DNA of 32,648 bases from an uncultured Collinsella sp. (GCA_934630385.1 CAKTWE010000015.1:1-32648); one strand, 5' to 3'. Positions 1 to 8,717 are shown, numbered from the stretch's first letter. Program-made: numbers and translations. The notes: generated from the sequence alone by a model not told the origin.

Positions 1-1
1 C

Positions 2-3000
2 GTGGTGGACGCCGCGCAGAAGGCCGCGACCGCGGCTGCCGAGAAAGTTGCCGAGGCAGTTGCCGATGCCAAGAACGTGGCAGGGGAGGCGTCCGTCACT
101 AGCGAGCCCGCCACCGCCGCTGAGCCCGTAGCCGCCGCCCACGCCCCCGAAGGCGCGATTTTCAACCCCGAGGCCGCCCGCGGTAACCTGCACCTGGGCA
201 TCGACGTGGGCTCCACCACCGTTAAGCTCGCTGTGCTCAACGACGACAACCAGATTGTCTACGCCAAGTACCAGCGTCACCACACCGACGTCCGCGCTTG
301 CGCCCGCGACTTGTTCGAGGGCGCCGCGACCGTGCTGCCGACGGCCCAAATGACCTGCGCCATTACCGGCTCGGGCGGCCTGCTGCTGTCCCAGTGGCTC
401 GACCTGGAGTTTGTCCAGGAGGTCATCGCCAGCAAGCGTGCCGTCGAGACCCTCATCCCGGCCACCGATGTTGCCATCGAACTGGGCGGCGAGGACGCCA
501 AGATCATCTACTTCGACAACGGAATCGAGCAGCGCATGAACGGCACCTGCGCCGGCGGCACGGGCGCCTTCATCGACCAGATGGCCACTCTGCTGCACAC
601 CGACGCCAGCGGCCTTAACGAACTCGCGGCCAACGCCACCACCATCTATCCCATCGCCAGCCGCTGCGGCGTTTTTGCCAAGACCGACGTGCAGCCGCTG
701 CTCAACGAAGGCGCCCGTCCCGAGGACGTCGCCGCTTCCATCTTCCAAGCCGTCGTGACCCAGACCATCTCGGGTCTGGCGTGCGGCCGTCCCATCCGCG
801 GCAACGTCGCCTTCCTGGGCGGCCCGCTGCAGTACCTCTCCGAGCTGCGCCACCGCTTCTACCTCACGCTCAACTTGGACGAGGAGCACCGTATCGTGCC
901 CCAAAACGCTCACCTGTTTGTGGCGAGCGGCGCCGCCATGGCGCATGAGTCCAACAAGCTCAGCACGTTCCCGCAGCTCATCGAGGCCATCGACAGCCTG
1001 GGCGACACACAGGGTGCCGAGGTCGAACGTCTGGATCCGCTCTTTGCCACCGACGAGGACTTTGCCGAGTTCAAGGGTCGCCACGACCAGGAAGTCGTCC
1101 CCAAGGGCAAGCTCGACGGCTACACTGGCCGCGTGTTCATTGGCATCGACGCCGGTTCCACCACCATGAAGGCCGCGCTCGTGGGCGAGGACGGCCAGCT
1201 GTTGCATACCTGGTACGGCAACAACAACGGCGACATCCTGGGCACGGCCAAGGTCATCATGGCCGATTTCTACAATCACATCCCCGCCGGCTGCACCATC
1301 GGCCACGTGACCACCACGGGCTACGGCGAGGCGCTGCTCATCGAGGCCCTCAAGGCCGATTCCGGCGAGATCGAGACCGTCGCGCACCTGCGCGGCGCCA
1401 AGGCGTTCCTGCCCGGCGTCGAGTTTATCCTGGACATCGGCGGCCAGGACATGAAGTGCCTGCGCGTCAAGGACGGTGTCATCGAGCACATCATGCTCAA
1501 CGAGGCCTGCTCGTCGGGCTGCGGCAGCTTTATCGAGAGTTTCGCCGTCTCTATGAACATGGACGTGCGCGCGTTCGCCGACGCCGCCATCCATGCTAAG
1601 GCCCCCGTCGACCTGGGCAGCCGCTGCACGGTCTTTATGAACTCGCGCGTCAAGCAGGCGCAAAAGGAAGGCGCCACGGTGGGCGACATCGCGGCCGGCC
1701 TGTCCTATTCCGTCATCAAGAATGCCCTGTTCAAGGTCATTAAGCTGCGCGACCCCAAGGAGATCGGCAGTCAGGTGATCGTTCAGGGCGGCACCTTTAT
1801 GTCCGATGCCACGCTGCGCGCGTTTGAGCAGCTCACCGGCGTGCATGCCGTGCGCCCTGACATCGCCGGCTGCATGGGCGCCTACGGTGCGGCCCTACTC
1901 GCCCGCGATCGCGCCGGCGCCGACGGCATTTCGACCATTCTTTCTGCCGAGGATATCGCGCACCTCACCGTGACGCAAAAGCATGTCCGCTGCGGCCGTT
2001 GCTCTAACAACTGCCAGCTTACTGTGAACGACTTTGGCGGCGGTAGGCGCTTCATTACCGGCAACCGCTGTGAGAAGGGTGCCGGCCACAAAAAGCAAAA
2101 GACCGAGGCCCCCAACCTCTTCAAAAAGAAAAACGAGCTGCTCTTTAACCGCGAGGTTCTGAGTCCTGACGAGGCCCCGCGCGGCACCGTGGGTATCCCG
2201 CGCGCACTCAACATGTACGAGAACTACCCCTTCTGGCACGCGTTCTTTACGCGCCTAGGCTTTAGCGTGCAGCTGTCCGACCAGTCGAGCAAGAAGACCT
2301 ACCAGGCGGGCATCGAGTCCATGCCGTCAGAGAGCGTGTGCTATCCGGCCAAGATGAGCCACGGCCATGTGATGAACCTTATCGACCGCGATGTCGACTT
2401 CATCTGGATGCCGTGCGTGCGCTGGGAGCGCAAGGAGGATCCGACCGCCGGCAACTGCTATAACTGCCCCATCGTCATGAGTTACCCCACGGCGCTGGCG
2501 CTCAACATCGACGAGATCCGCGAGCAGAACATCGAGTTCCTGTATCCGTTTGTGCCGTATCACGACAAGACCGAGCTCAAGCGCCGCCTGTATCAGGTGC
2601 TCGCCGTCGACCGCGTGGCCGATGCGCAAGCCGGTCGCGGTCGCGTGCGCGGTCCTAAAATCACGCGCTCCGAGGTTGATGCCGCCGTCAACGCCGCCTA
2701 CGAGGCCGATGCGCGTTTCCACGAGGACATCCAGACCATGGGCGAGGAGGCTCTTAAGTGGGTTGAGGACCACGGTGGCCACGGCATTGTGCTCGCCGGC
2801 CGCCCCTACCATAACGACCCCGAGATCAACCACGCCCTGCCCGAGCTTATCTCGAGCTTTGGCTTTGCGGTCTTTACCGAGGATTCGCTCGCGCATCTGG
2901 TGAAGCCCGAGCGTCCGATTCGCGTCGTCGACCAGTGGATGTACCACAGCCGCCTGTACGCCGTCGCCCGTTTTGTGACGATGCGCAACGACCTGGACCT

Positions 3001-4717
3001 GATCCAGCTCAACTCCTTTGGCTGCGGCCTGGACGCCCTGACTACCGACCAGGTGCAGGAAATCCTGGAGGCCAGCGGCAAGATCTATACCGTGCTCAAG
3101 ATCGACGAGGTGTCCAACCTGGGCGCCGCGCGCATCCGCATCCGCTCGCTCATGGCCGCGCTTAAGGACCAGGAGGCCGAGCGCTTGGCCGAGGCCACGG
3201 CCGCGGGCGAGGCCTACGAGCAGGGCGATGCCGCGCCGGTGGCGCCTTCCACGGATGCTCCCGCGTTCGCGAGCCGCAAGTACACGTTCGAGGCACAGCG
3301 AGAGAGCGCCTCGACAGCATGGCCCAAGGTGCCCTTTACCGAGCAGATGCGCGACGAGGGCTACACCATCCTGTGCCCGCAGATGGCGCCGATCCACTTT
3401 GACCTGGTCAAAGAGGTGTTCCGCGGTGCCGGCTACAACTTGGAGCTGCTGCCCTCGACCGATCACGACGCCGTCGAGGCCGGCCTGCGCTACGTGAACA
3501 ACGACATCTGCTATCCGTCGATCCTGGTAACGGGCCAGATTATGGAGGCCATCGAGAGCGGCCGGTACGACCTGTCCAAGACGGCCGTGGTTATCAGCCA
3601 GACCGGCGGCGGCTGCCGTGCCACCAACTACATCGCACTCATCCGCAAGGCCCTGCGCGAGAGCGGCCACCCCGAGATCCCGGTGATCTCGCTTTCGGCC
3701 GTGGCGCTCGGCGAGGACAACCCCGGCTTTAAGATTACGCCGGCGCTGCTTAAGCAGGCAGTCTACGCGGTGCTCTTTGGCGACGTGATGATGCAGATGC
3801 TCTACCGCTGCCGTCCGTACGAGGCCACGCCCGGTGCGGTGAACGCACTCTACGAGGAGTACATGGCGCGCGCTCGCAAGCTGGCGCCTAAGTTCAACCG
3901 CCACAACTACACCAAGCTGTGCCGCGAGGCCATCCGCGCGTTCGACACCATGCCGCTCGTAGGCGAGGGCACCAAGCCGCGCGTGGGCGTGGTCGGTGAG
4001 ATCCTGGTCAAGTTCCACCCCACAGCCAACAACCACGTGGTCGACGTGATCGAGCGCGAGGGCTGCGAGGCCGTGGTGCCGGGCCTGCTCGACTTCTTCC
4101 TGTACTCCATGAGCAATGCCGAGCTGCAGAAGGACGAGCTGGGAAGCTCTGCCACTACGCGCGCGGGCATGCAAGCGCTCATCAAGCTTGTGGACTGGAT
4201 GCGCACGCCGGTGGAGGAGATGCTCGAGAAGTCTCGCCGCTTTGAGGCGCCCGAGCGCATCGGCACCATGGCCGACAAGGCCCGCACGGTGCTTTCGGTG
4301 TGCAACAACATGGGCGAGGGTTGGCTGCTCACGGCCGAGATGCTCGACCTGATTGACCATGGTGCACCCAACATTATCTGCACGCAGCCCTTCGCGTGCC
4401 TGCCTAACCACGTGGTGGGCAAGGCCGTGATCAAGGAGCTGCGCCGCCAACATCCCGAGAGCAACATCGTCGCGGTGGACTACGACCCCGGCGCGTCCGA
4501 GGTCAACCAGCTCAACCGTATTAAGCTCATGATCAGCGTGGCCAAGGAGAACATGCGCGCCGGTAAGGGCTTTAAGCTCGAGAAGGTGGCGCCGCTCGCG
4601 ATGGACGAGGTCACCGGCCAGATGCGTGCCCATGACGGCTGTGTGAGCTGCGGGCCGGCCAGCGAGGAGGCCGTTGCATCGGTCGCCAAGCGTCTGGGGC
4701 GCGGCATTAAGAAGTAG
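2..4717 (+). CDS. Fused acyl-CoA dehydratase activase / DUF2229 protein (5' end cut by window)
   Basis: This is a very large protein of the 2-hydroxyglutaryl-CoA dehydratase activator (HgdC/BcrAD-BadFG) superfamily. Seen: two tandem ASKHA-type ATPase domains, the first opening with GIDVGSTTVK near residue 66 and the second with GIDAGSTTMK near 380. Each carries the activator cysteine motifs: C183 in NGTCAGGTG and C222 in SRCGVF for the first, C503/C507 and C542 (SRCTVF) for the second. A Cys cluster CGRCSNNC begins at 663, a DUF2229-like region follows, and an HgdB-like C-terminal part ends in CVSCGP (C1547, C1550). In the family, such activators hold a 4Fe-4S cluster at a dimer interface and pass ATP-energised electrons to a radical dehydratase; the fused form has no settled substrate. 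The Ala-rich first 60 residues are unlike the family core, and the window edge prevents a decision on the true start. It is closed by a strong terminator, so it is transcribed apart from the downstream dehydrogenase. Confidence 0.9.
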   Translation: MVDAAQKAATAAAEKVAEAVADAKNVAGEASVTSEPATAAEPVAAAHAPEGAIFNPEAARGNLHLGIDVGSTTVKLAVLNDDNQIVYAKYQRHHTDVRACARDLFEGAATVLPTAQMTCAITGSGGLLLSQWLDLEFVQEVIASKRAVETLIPATDVAIELGGEDAKIIYFDNGIEQRMNGTCAGGTGAFIDQMATLLHTDASGLNELAANATTIYPIASRCGVFAKTDVQPLLNEGARPEDVAASIFQAVVTQTISGLACGRPIRGNVAFLGGPLQYLSELRHRFYLTLNLDEEHRIVPQNAHLFVASGAAMAHESNKLSTFPQLIEAIDSLGDTQGAEVERLDPLFATDEDFAEFKGRHDQEVVPKGKLDGYTGRVFIGIDAGSTTMKAALVGEDGQLLHTWYGNNNGDILGTAKVIMADFYNHIPAGCTIGHVTTTGYGEALLIEALKADSGEIETVAHLRGAKAFLPGVEFILDIGGQDMKCLRVKDGVIEHIMLNEACSSGCGSFIESFAVSMNMDVRAFADAAIHAKAPVDLGSRCTVFMNSRVKQAQKEGATVGDIAAGLSYSVIKNALFKVIKLRDPKEIGSQVIVQGGTFMSDATLRAFEQLTGVHAVRPDIAGCMGAYGAALLARDRAGADGISTILSAEDIAHLTVTQKHVRCGRCSNNCQLTVNDFGGGRRFITGNRCEKGAGHKKQKTEAPNLFKKKNELLFNREVLSPDEAPRGTVGIPRALNMYENYPFWHAFFTRLGFSVQLSDQSSKKTYQAGIESMPSESVCYPAKMSHGHVMNLIDRDVDFIWMPCVRWERKEDPTAGNCYNCPIVMSYPTALALNIDEIREQNIEFLYPFVPYHDKTELKRRLYQVLAVDRVADAQAGRGRVRGPKITRSEVDAAVNAAYEADARFHEDIQTMGEEALKWVEDHGGHGIVLAGRPYHNDPEINHALPELISSFGFAVFTEDSLAHLVKPERPIRVVDQWMYHSRLYAVARFVTMRNDLDLIQLNSFGCGLDALTTDQVQEILEASGKIYTVLKIDEVSNLGAARIRIRSLMAALKDQEAERLAEATAAGEAYEQGDAAPVAPSTDAPAFASRKYTFEAQRESASTAWPKVPFTEQMRDEGYTILCPQMAPIHFDLVKEVFRGAGYNLELLPSTDHDAVEAGLRYVNNDICYPSILVTGQIMEAIESGRYDLSKTAVVISQTGGGCRATNYIALIRKALRESGHPEIPVISLSAVALGEDNPGFKITPALLKQAVYAVLFGDVMMQMLYRCRPYEATPGAVNALYEEYMARARKLAPKFNRHNYTKLCREAIRAFDTMPLVGEGTKPRVGVVGEILVKFHPTANNHVVDVIEREGCEAVVPGLLDFFLYSMSNAELQKDELGSSATTRAGMQALIKLVDWMRTPVEEMLEKSRRFEAPERIGTMADKARTVLSVCNNMGEGWLLTAEMLDLIDHGAPNIICTQPFACLPNHVVGKAVIKELRRQHPESNIVAVDYDPGASEVNQLNRIKLMISVAKENMRAGKGFKLEKVAPLAMDEVTGQMRAHDGCVSCGPASEEAVASVAKRLGRGIKK

Positions 4718-4748
4718 CCGGCCTGCTTTGGGCTAGATATGAGACAAG

Positions 4749-4782
4749 CGGGTGGTAGCCGTACCGGCTACCACCCGTTTTT
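4749..4782 (+). terminator. Strong intrinsic terminator after the activase gene
   Basis: A perfect 13-bp stem (CGGGTGGTAGCCG paired with CGGCTACCACCCG) has a 3-nt TAC loop and is followed directly by TTTTT. It lies 31 nt after the activase stop codon and separates it from the dehydrogenase gene. Confidence 0.9.
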
Positions 4783-4927
4783 GCTGGACATGGAGCCCTG
4801 AGATAATGAACAGGTGTTGCCGTTCGCCGCGAAATACCGTCCGGTTATAGAACCCACCCCCAGCGTGCAGTCTCCTTACGGTTGAATGAATACACATCTA
4901 TGGAATTACGTAAGAGAGGACCGTCCT

Positions 4928-5887
4928 ATGAGCTACAAGACCGTTTGTGTTGCCGGCGGCGGCGTGTTGGGAAGCCAGATTGCCTTTCAGGCTGCCTACT
5001 GCGGCTTTGATGTGACGATTTGGCTGCGTAGCGAGGGCAGCATCGGCCGCACCCAGCCCAAGATCGATCATGTGCACAAGGAGTACATCGCGGCAATCGA
5101 GGGCATGGCGGACGGCACGGGCGAGTGGTGCGCCGGTATCGCCGATAGCGGCCAGCCCTTCGACAAGGAGGCGGCGCTCGCCGCTGTCGAGCGTGCCTAC
5201 GCCACACTCAAGCTGGAGCTCGATCTTGCCAAGGCCGTGGCCGACGCCGACCTGGTCATCGAATCTATGGCCGAGGACACTCAGGCAAAGATCGACTTCT
5301 ACAAGAAGCTCGCCCCGGTCCTCCCGCAAAAGACCGTCGTCGTGACCAACTCCTCCACGCTGCTGCCGAGCACCTTTGCCAAGTACACCGGCCGCCCCGA
5401 GAAGTACCTGTCGCTGCACTTTGCCAACTCCATCTGGAAGAACAACATGACCGAGGTTATGGCCCAGGACCGAACCGACAAGCGCTATTTCGATGAGCTT
5501 GTCGACTTTGCTAACGATATCCGTATGCTTGCCCTGCCCGTCAACAAGGAAAAGAACGGCTACCTGCTCAACTCCATGTTGGTGCCGTGGCTGCTTTCGG
5601 GCCTGGACCTGTACGTCTCGGGCGTGAGCGATCCCAAGAGCATCGACCTCGCATGGACGCGGGGCACCGGCGCCCCCAAGGGCCCGTTTCGCGTATTCGA
5701 CACGGTGGGCATCCAGACGGCCTACAACATCGTCATGCAGTATCAGAAGGTGCCGGGCTTGGTGAGCCCACTGCTCAAAAAGATGATGATGCCCTACAAC
5801 TTTAAGGCCATGGCATCCGTCCTCAAGCAGATGCTCGACGAAGGCAAGCTGGGCGAAAGCTCGGGCGAGGGCTTCTTTAAGTACTAA
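4928..5887 (+). CDS. 3-hydroxyacyl-CoA dehydrogenase
   Basis: A 319-residue NAD-dependent 3-hydroxyacyl-CoA dehydrogenase, which interconverts 3-hydroxyacyl-CoA and 3-ketoacyl-CoA in butyrate-type fermentation or beta-oxidation. Seen: an N-terminal Rossmann motif GGGVLG (residues 10-15), a catalytic H164 and E176 with the exact 12-residue spacing of the family dyad, an NSST motif supplying the conserved serine, and N215 in the KNGYLLNSML segment that matches the conserved asparagine of the family. The C-terminal helical 3HCDH domain follows. The start at 4928 is chosen because AGGA lies 7 nt upstream and the Rossmann fold begins at once; an ATG at 4886 would add 14 unconserved residues without a good ribosome binding site. 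Substrate chain length cannot be read from the sequence. A role with the upstream dehydratase activase is plausible by pathway, but a terminator separates them. Confidence 0.9.
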   Translation: MSYKTVCVAGGGVLGSQIAFQAAYCGFDVTIWLRSEGSIGRTQPKIDHVHKEYIAAIEGMADGTGEWCAGIADSGQPFDKEAALAAVERAYATLKLELDLAKAVADADLVIESMAEDTQAKIDFYKKLAPVLPQKTVVVTNSSTLLPSTFAKYTGRPEKYLSLHFANSIWKNNMTEVMAQDRTDKRYFDELVDFANDIRMLALPVNKEKNGYLLNSMLVPWLLSGLDLYVSGVSDPKSIDLAWTRGTGAPKGPFRVFDTVGIQTAYNIVMQYQKVPGLVSPLLKKMMMPYNFKAMASVLKQMLDEGKLGESSGEGFFKY

Positions 5888-5928
5888 ATCATGATCCCTC
5901 GGCAACATTGGGAAACGTATCATTTGCA

Positions 5929-5973
5929 GCGTCATGCGCCGCATGACCCGTGTGCTATTTCGGCGCATGACGC
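5929..5973. repeat. Nested inverted repeats upstream of the AAC(3)-like gene
   Basis: A perfect 13-bp inverted repeat (GCGTCATGCGCCG at 5929-5941, complement at 5961-5973) encloses a 19-nt loop. Its left arm can instead pair in a shorter 7-bp hairpin, GTCATGC (5931-5937) with GCATGAC (5941-5947). The two structures exclude each other. The repeat ends 38 nt before the chosen start of the next gene, and no T-run follows directly. Confidence 0.6.
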
Positions 5974-6011
5974 AAAAGAAGCTGATGTGTGGGGATAGCG
6001 AGGAAATGGCA

Positions 6012-6809
6012 ATGGATCGACAAATCGTGCTCAAGCAGGATGTCCTCGACGCGCTTTCTGCCGTCGGCATGTGCGCGGGGCAGACGGTTATGGTCCATTG
6101 CTCGCTCAGCTCGCTTGGATATGTGTGCGGCGGCGCGCAGCCGGTGATCGAGGCGCTGCTCCAGACGGTGGGCGAGGCCGGCACCATCATGATGCCGACG
6201 CAATCCTGGAAAAACCTGGACCCCGAGAGCGGCGTTCATTGGCAGGAGCCTCAAGAATGGTGGCAGCTGATTCGCGATAACTGGCCCGCCTATGACAAGC
6301 GCATTACGCCTACCAATACGATGGGGGCCGTTGCCGAGATGTTTCGCACGTGGCCGGGTACGTATAGAAGCGACCATCCGGCGCGCTCGGTGGCGGCAAA
6401 CGGTCGGCATGCTCAGTTCTTGACGGAAAACCACGACCTGAGCAACATCTTTGGCGACGGATCGCCCATCGCGCGCCTGTACGATTTGGACGGCTACGTG
6501 CTGCTTGTGGGCGTGGGCTACGACAAAAATACGTCGCTGCATTTGGCCGACGCCCGTGCGGAATACCCTGGCAAGCACGACTGCGTGGAGCACAGCGCGA
6601 TAGTGGAAAATGGCCGACGCGTATGGAAGGAATACCGTACGCTCTCTGTCGATGGCGAGGATTTCGATGAAATCGGCGCTGCTTTTGAGCGTGAATGCTC
6701 GGTACGTACGGCGCCTCTCGGTAACGGGATGATCCGCTTTATGCGTCAACGCGAGCTTGTCGACTTTGCCGTGGGCTGGATTGAGCGCCATCGCGGCCGC
6801 CCTGAGTAA
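6012..6809 (+). CDS. AAC(3)-family N-acetyltransferase (aminoglycoside 3-N-acetyltransferase-like)
   Basis: A 265-residue protein of the AAC(3)/YokD acetyltransferase family, whose members transfer acetyl from acetyl-CoA to an amine such as the 3-amino group of aminoglycosides. Seen: the N-terminal VHCSLSSLGYVCGG segment, a GTIMMPTQSW stretch, HPARSVAANG, and the signature-like VGVGYDKNTSLHLAD, all in the family order and at normal family length. The start at 6012 is preferred because GCGAGGA lies 7 nt upstream; ATGs at 6006 and 5934 are less well placed. Chromosomal members in gut anaerobes are often not resistance enzymes, so the substrate is unknown. The nested inverted repeat just upstream may affect its expression. 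No neighbour indicates a resistance cassette or mobile element. Confidence 0.85.
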   Translation: MDRQIVLKQDVLDALSAVGMCAGQTVMVHCSLSSLGYVCGGAQPVIEALLQTVGEAGTIMMPTQSWKNLDPESGVHWQEPQEWWQLIRDNWPAYDKRITPTNTMGAVAEMFRTWPGTYRSDHPARSVAANGRHAQFLTENHDLSNIFGDGSPIARLYDLDGYVLLVGVGYDKNTSLHLADARAEYPGKHDCVEHSAIVENGRRVWKEYRTLSVDGEDFDEIGAAFERECSVRTAPLGNGMIRFMRQRELVDFAVGWIERHRGRPE

Positions 6810-6953
6810 TTCGGGGGGTGGAAGCGTTGGGGATCTACGATAGTATGCGACAAAATCTGAATTGATCGGGCAAGAGCTGTAGCGCGCGTTGACGTTTGAC
6901 CAATGGAGCGCAAAAATGCACCGTTCGCCGATACTCCTCTCGCGAGTGGTTGC

Positions 6954-6980
6954 CATATGGTTTGATGTTGGAAACATATG
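6954..6980. repeat. Inverted repeat CATATG(G)TTT ... AAACATATG
   Basis: The arms CATATGGTTT (6954-6963) and AAACATATG (6972-6980) are complementary apart from one bulged G. The repeat lies in the 262-bp region between the acetyltransferase and the small membrane protein and could be an operator or a leader hairpin. No other structure or credible gene was found in that region apart from the tiny ORF at 7032. Confidence 0.4.
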
Positions 6981-7031
6981 ACTGCCGCCGGGCTGCGGCT
7001 GACGTTCCCCCTGATATCGGAGGTACCAAGT

Positions 7032-7070
7032 ATGTTTCGCGCTCCGTTAAACAAGTATCGGGCTGGTTAA
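7032..7070 (+). CDS. Possible 12-residue leader ORF
   Basis: ATG at 7032 has a strong GGAGG 8 nt upstream and encodes MFRAPLNKYRAG, ending in TAA one base before the ATG of the next gene (TAATATG). The downstream gene has no good ribosome binding site of its own, so this could be a leader peptide that couples translation. Alternatively, it is the remnant of an earlier N-terminus separated by a +1 frameshift. Small size makes this tentative. Confidence 0.3.
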   Translation: MFRAPLNKYRAG

Positions 7071-7071
7071 T

Positions 7072-7521
7072 ATGGGCCGCCGTACTATCTCGATAACCCT
7101 TGCAGTGGTTTGCCTAGCTGTGCTCCTGGGCGCTATGGGGCAGTTCGCTATAAGTCGAGAAACATCCTATATGCAGGAATGTGCTTCCGAAGGCTTCGCC
7201 ATTGATGGTTACTATCGGGATGACAAAACGAGTCGGGAAACCCTGGCTTTTCTTGAGGAGGACAACTGTCGATGGCAGCTGGTTGACCAAGACGGAATCT
7301 GCACAGACGGGCAGTTTAAGCGTACGGATGACCCCAACATCCTGATATTAAAGAAGGAAAACGGCGAAGAATTCGGTACGGTCCACGTGGCGTATATGTC
7401 ACGCCGACGCGAGCAGGGCCAGCTCTACCTATTTAGAGATACCAAGGTGACCCGTTTTTATCTGGTGAGCACCGATCCGGCGTTTATGGTGGAGTCTGGC
7501 GATGTCGATGTGGACAGTTGA
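7072..7521 (+). CDS. Small membrane-anchored or secreted protein of unknown function
   Basis: I do not recognise this 149-residue protein. Seen: a basic MGRR start, one hydrophobic segment (about residues 6-25, ITLAVVCLAVLLGAMGQFAI), then a polar domain with two cysteines (CRWQLVDQDGIC) and many charged residues. This suggests a signal anchor or an uncleaved secretion signal with an extracytoplasmic domain; no lipobox cysteine follows the hydrophobic segment. ATG 7072 lacks a good ribosome binding site but lies one base after the stop of a 12-codon ORF that has one, so translation may be coupled. Its codons are visibly less GC-biased than those of its neighbours. The gene faces DUF389 tail to tail. 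Confidence 0.65.
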   Translation: MGRRTISITLAVVCLAVLLGAMGQFAISRETSYMQECASEGFAIDGYYRDDKTSRETLAFLEEDNCRWQLVDQDGICTDGQFKRTDDPNILILKKENGEEFGTVHVAYMSRRREQGQLYLFRDTKVTRFYLVSTDPAFMVESGDVDVDS

Positions 7522-7545
7522 TTCACGGCAATAAAACAGCGAGCG

Positions 7546-7568
7546 GGGCGCAGTCGTGAACTGCGCCC
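7546..7568. terminator. Hairpin between convergent genes (possible terminator)
   Basis: A perfect 9-bp stem (GGGCGCAGT with ACTGCGCCC) and 5-nt loop lies between the stops of the unknown membrane protein and DUF389. On the minus strand a short T-run (complement of ATAAAAC) follows after about 10 nt. There is no proper T-run on the plus strand, so termination is probable but weak. Confidence 0.5.
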
Positions 7569-7577
7569 TACATCACG

Positions 7578-8717
7578 TTACTTCACATCGAACTCCACGC
7601 GATCGAGCTCGGGCACATTGAGGTCGATGAGCTTGCGGGCGACGTGACGGTCGTGTGCCCCAAGCGCCTCGCTTGTCGTCACATGGGCGACAATCTCGCG
7701 CTCGACGATGCCCTCCTCGTCGCCCTCGGTGGCCGAGGTCTCGACGGCGACGGTGTAATCCTTAAAGCCCGGCAGCACCGCGGCAAGTTCGCGCGTGGTT
7801 TCGGTGACGCCGTAGCCGTCCTGCACGCCGGCCTGCGCCGAGCCAATGGCCCCCGCGGTCATAACGATGCAGGGGATGGCAAAGATCACCGTACCCACGA
7901 TGATGCGACGGCGCACCTTGCGCGATAGCTCGTCGACCTCGGCATCTTCTTCGGCGGTCACAATGCCGTCGCCGTTGAGGTCGCGCTTGAGCGGCACACG
8001 CAATAGAAGTAGTACGGCTTCGGCTGCGAGTGCGATAAAGACCACGTTGATGCCAAACTCGTAAAGCGCCGAGAGGAACAGCGACCCGCTCGCGATGGCG
8101 ATGCCGTAGCCCGCCGCGCACAGGGGCGGCATGAGCGCGGTCGCCACGGCCACGCCGGCGATGAGCGTCGCGGGCTCCTGGTCGCGTGAGTTGCCCAGGC
8201 CTCCGGCAAAGCCGCCCGCGAGCGCGACGGCAAGGTCCCAGATGGTGGGCGTCGAGTTATCGATGATGGCGGCCGTGGTGGTGCCGAGCGGCGAGAGCTT
8301 AAAGTACAACGTGGACGTGATCAGGCAGAAAGCCATCTGCAGCGCGAGGCCGGCAATGGCTTCGACGGTAATCTCGCGGTCGAGCGTGGCGATGCCATAT
8401 GCCATGGCAAGGACCGAGCCCATGAGCGGGCAGATGAGCATGGCGCCGACGATGGCAATGTCCGAGTCGATATCGAGGCCGATGCTCGCGATGAGCATGG
8501 CGATGATCAGGATGCATAAGTGCGAGCCAGTCAGGCGTGCTCCGTTTACAAAGCGCTTGCGGATCACGTGGTAGGGCGCACGACCCTCGCGAATGTTGAA
8601 TGCCTGCTTCAAAAAGCGACTTGCCTGCTCAGCCGCCTCGCTATGGGCAGGGCGGATGCCGTGGCGCCGATGATGGCGCTCGCGCAGTCGCTTGATCTGT
8701 TGTTTGTCGAGCTCCAT
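7578..8717 (-). CDS. DUF389 membrane protein with an EF-hand-like loop
   Basis: A 379-residue polytopic membrane protein of the DUF389 family (the TIGR00341/TIGR00271 group), whose function is not established. Seen: a basic N-terminal cytoplasmic stretch, several hydrophobic segments from about residue 65 to 240, then a hydrophilic loop and a last membrane helix (about 270-290), with a soluble C-terminal domain. The loop before the last helix contains a canonical 12-residue EF-hand calcium loop, DLNGDGIVTAEE (residues 246-257), unusual for this family as I know it. The start is the ATG at 8717, with GAGGT just upstream; a GTG two codons earlier is less likely because it overlaps that site. 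The gene is a single minus-strand unit between two plus-strand genes. Confidence 0.85.
   Translation of the reverse strand: MELDKQQIKRLRERHHRRHGIRPAHSEAAEQASRFLKQAFNIREGRAPYHVIRKRFVNGARLTGSHLCILIIAMLIASIGLDIDSDIAIVGAMLICPLMGSVLAMAYGIATLDREITVEAIAGLALQMAFCLITSTLYFKLSPLGTTTAAIIDNSTPTIWDLAVALAGGFAGGLGNSRDQEPATLIAGVAVATALMPPLCAAGYGIAIASGSLFLSALYEFGINVVFIALAAEAVLLLLRVPLKRDLNGDGIVTAEEDAEVDELSRKVRRRIIVGTVIFAIPCIVMTAGAIGSAQAGVQDGYGVTETTRELAAVLPGFKDYTVAVETSATEGDEEGIVEREIVAHVTTSEALGAHDRHVARKLIDLNVPELDRVEFDVK

Noticed and set aside
2327..4633. Long open frame on the minus strand (768 codons) opposite the activase gene
   Set aside because: High GC and strong codon bias of the sense gene leave the antisense frame open. 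It has His/Val/Leu-rich sequence without known motifs and no ribosome binding site.
6012..6809. Acquired antibiotic resistance cassette
   Set aside because: The AAC(3)-like gene has no flanking integrase, insertion sequence or integron site, and a base composition like its neighbours; it looks like a resident gene of unknown substrate.
6896..7096. 66-codon plus-strand frame between the AAC(3)-like gene and the membrane protein
   Set aside because: It has no ribosome binding site, no recognisable sequence, and overlaps the better 12-codon ORF and the next gene.
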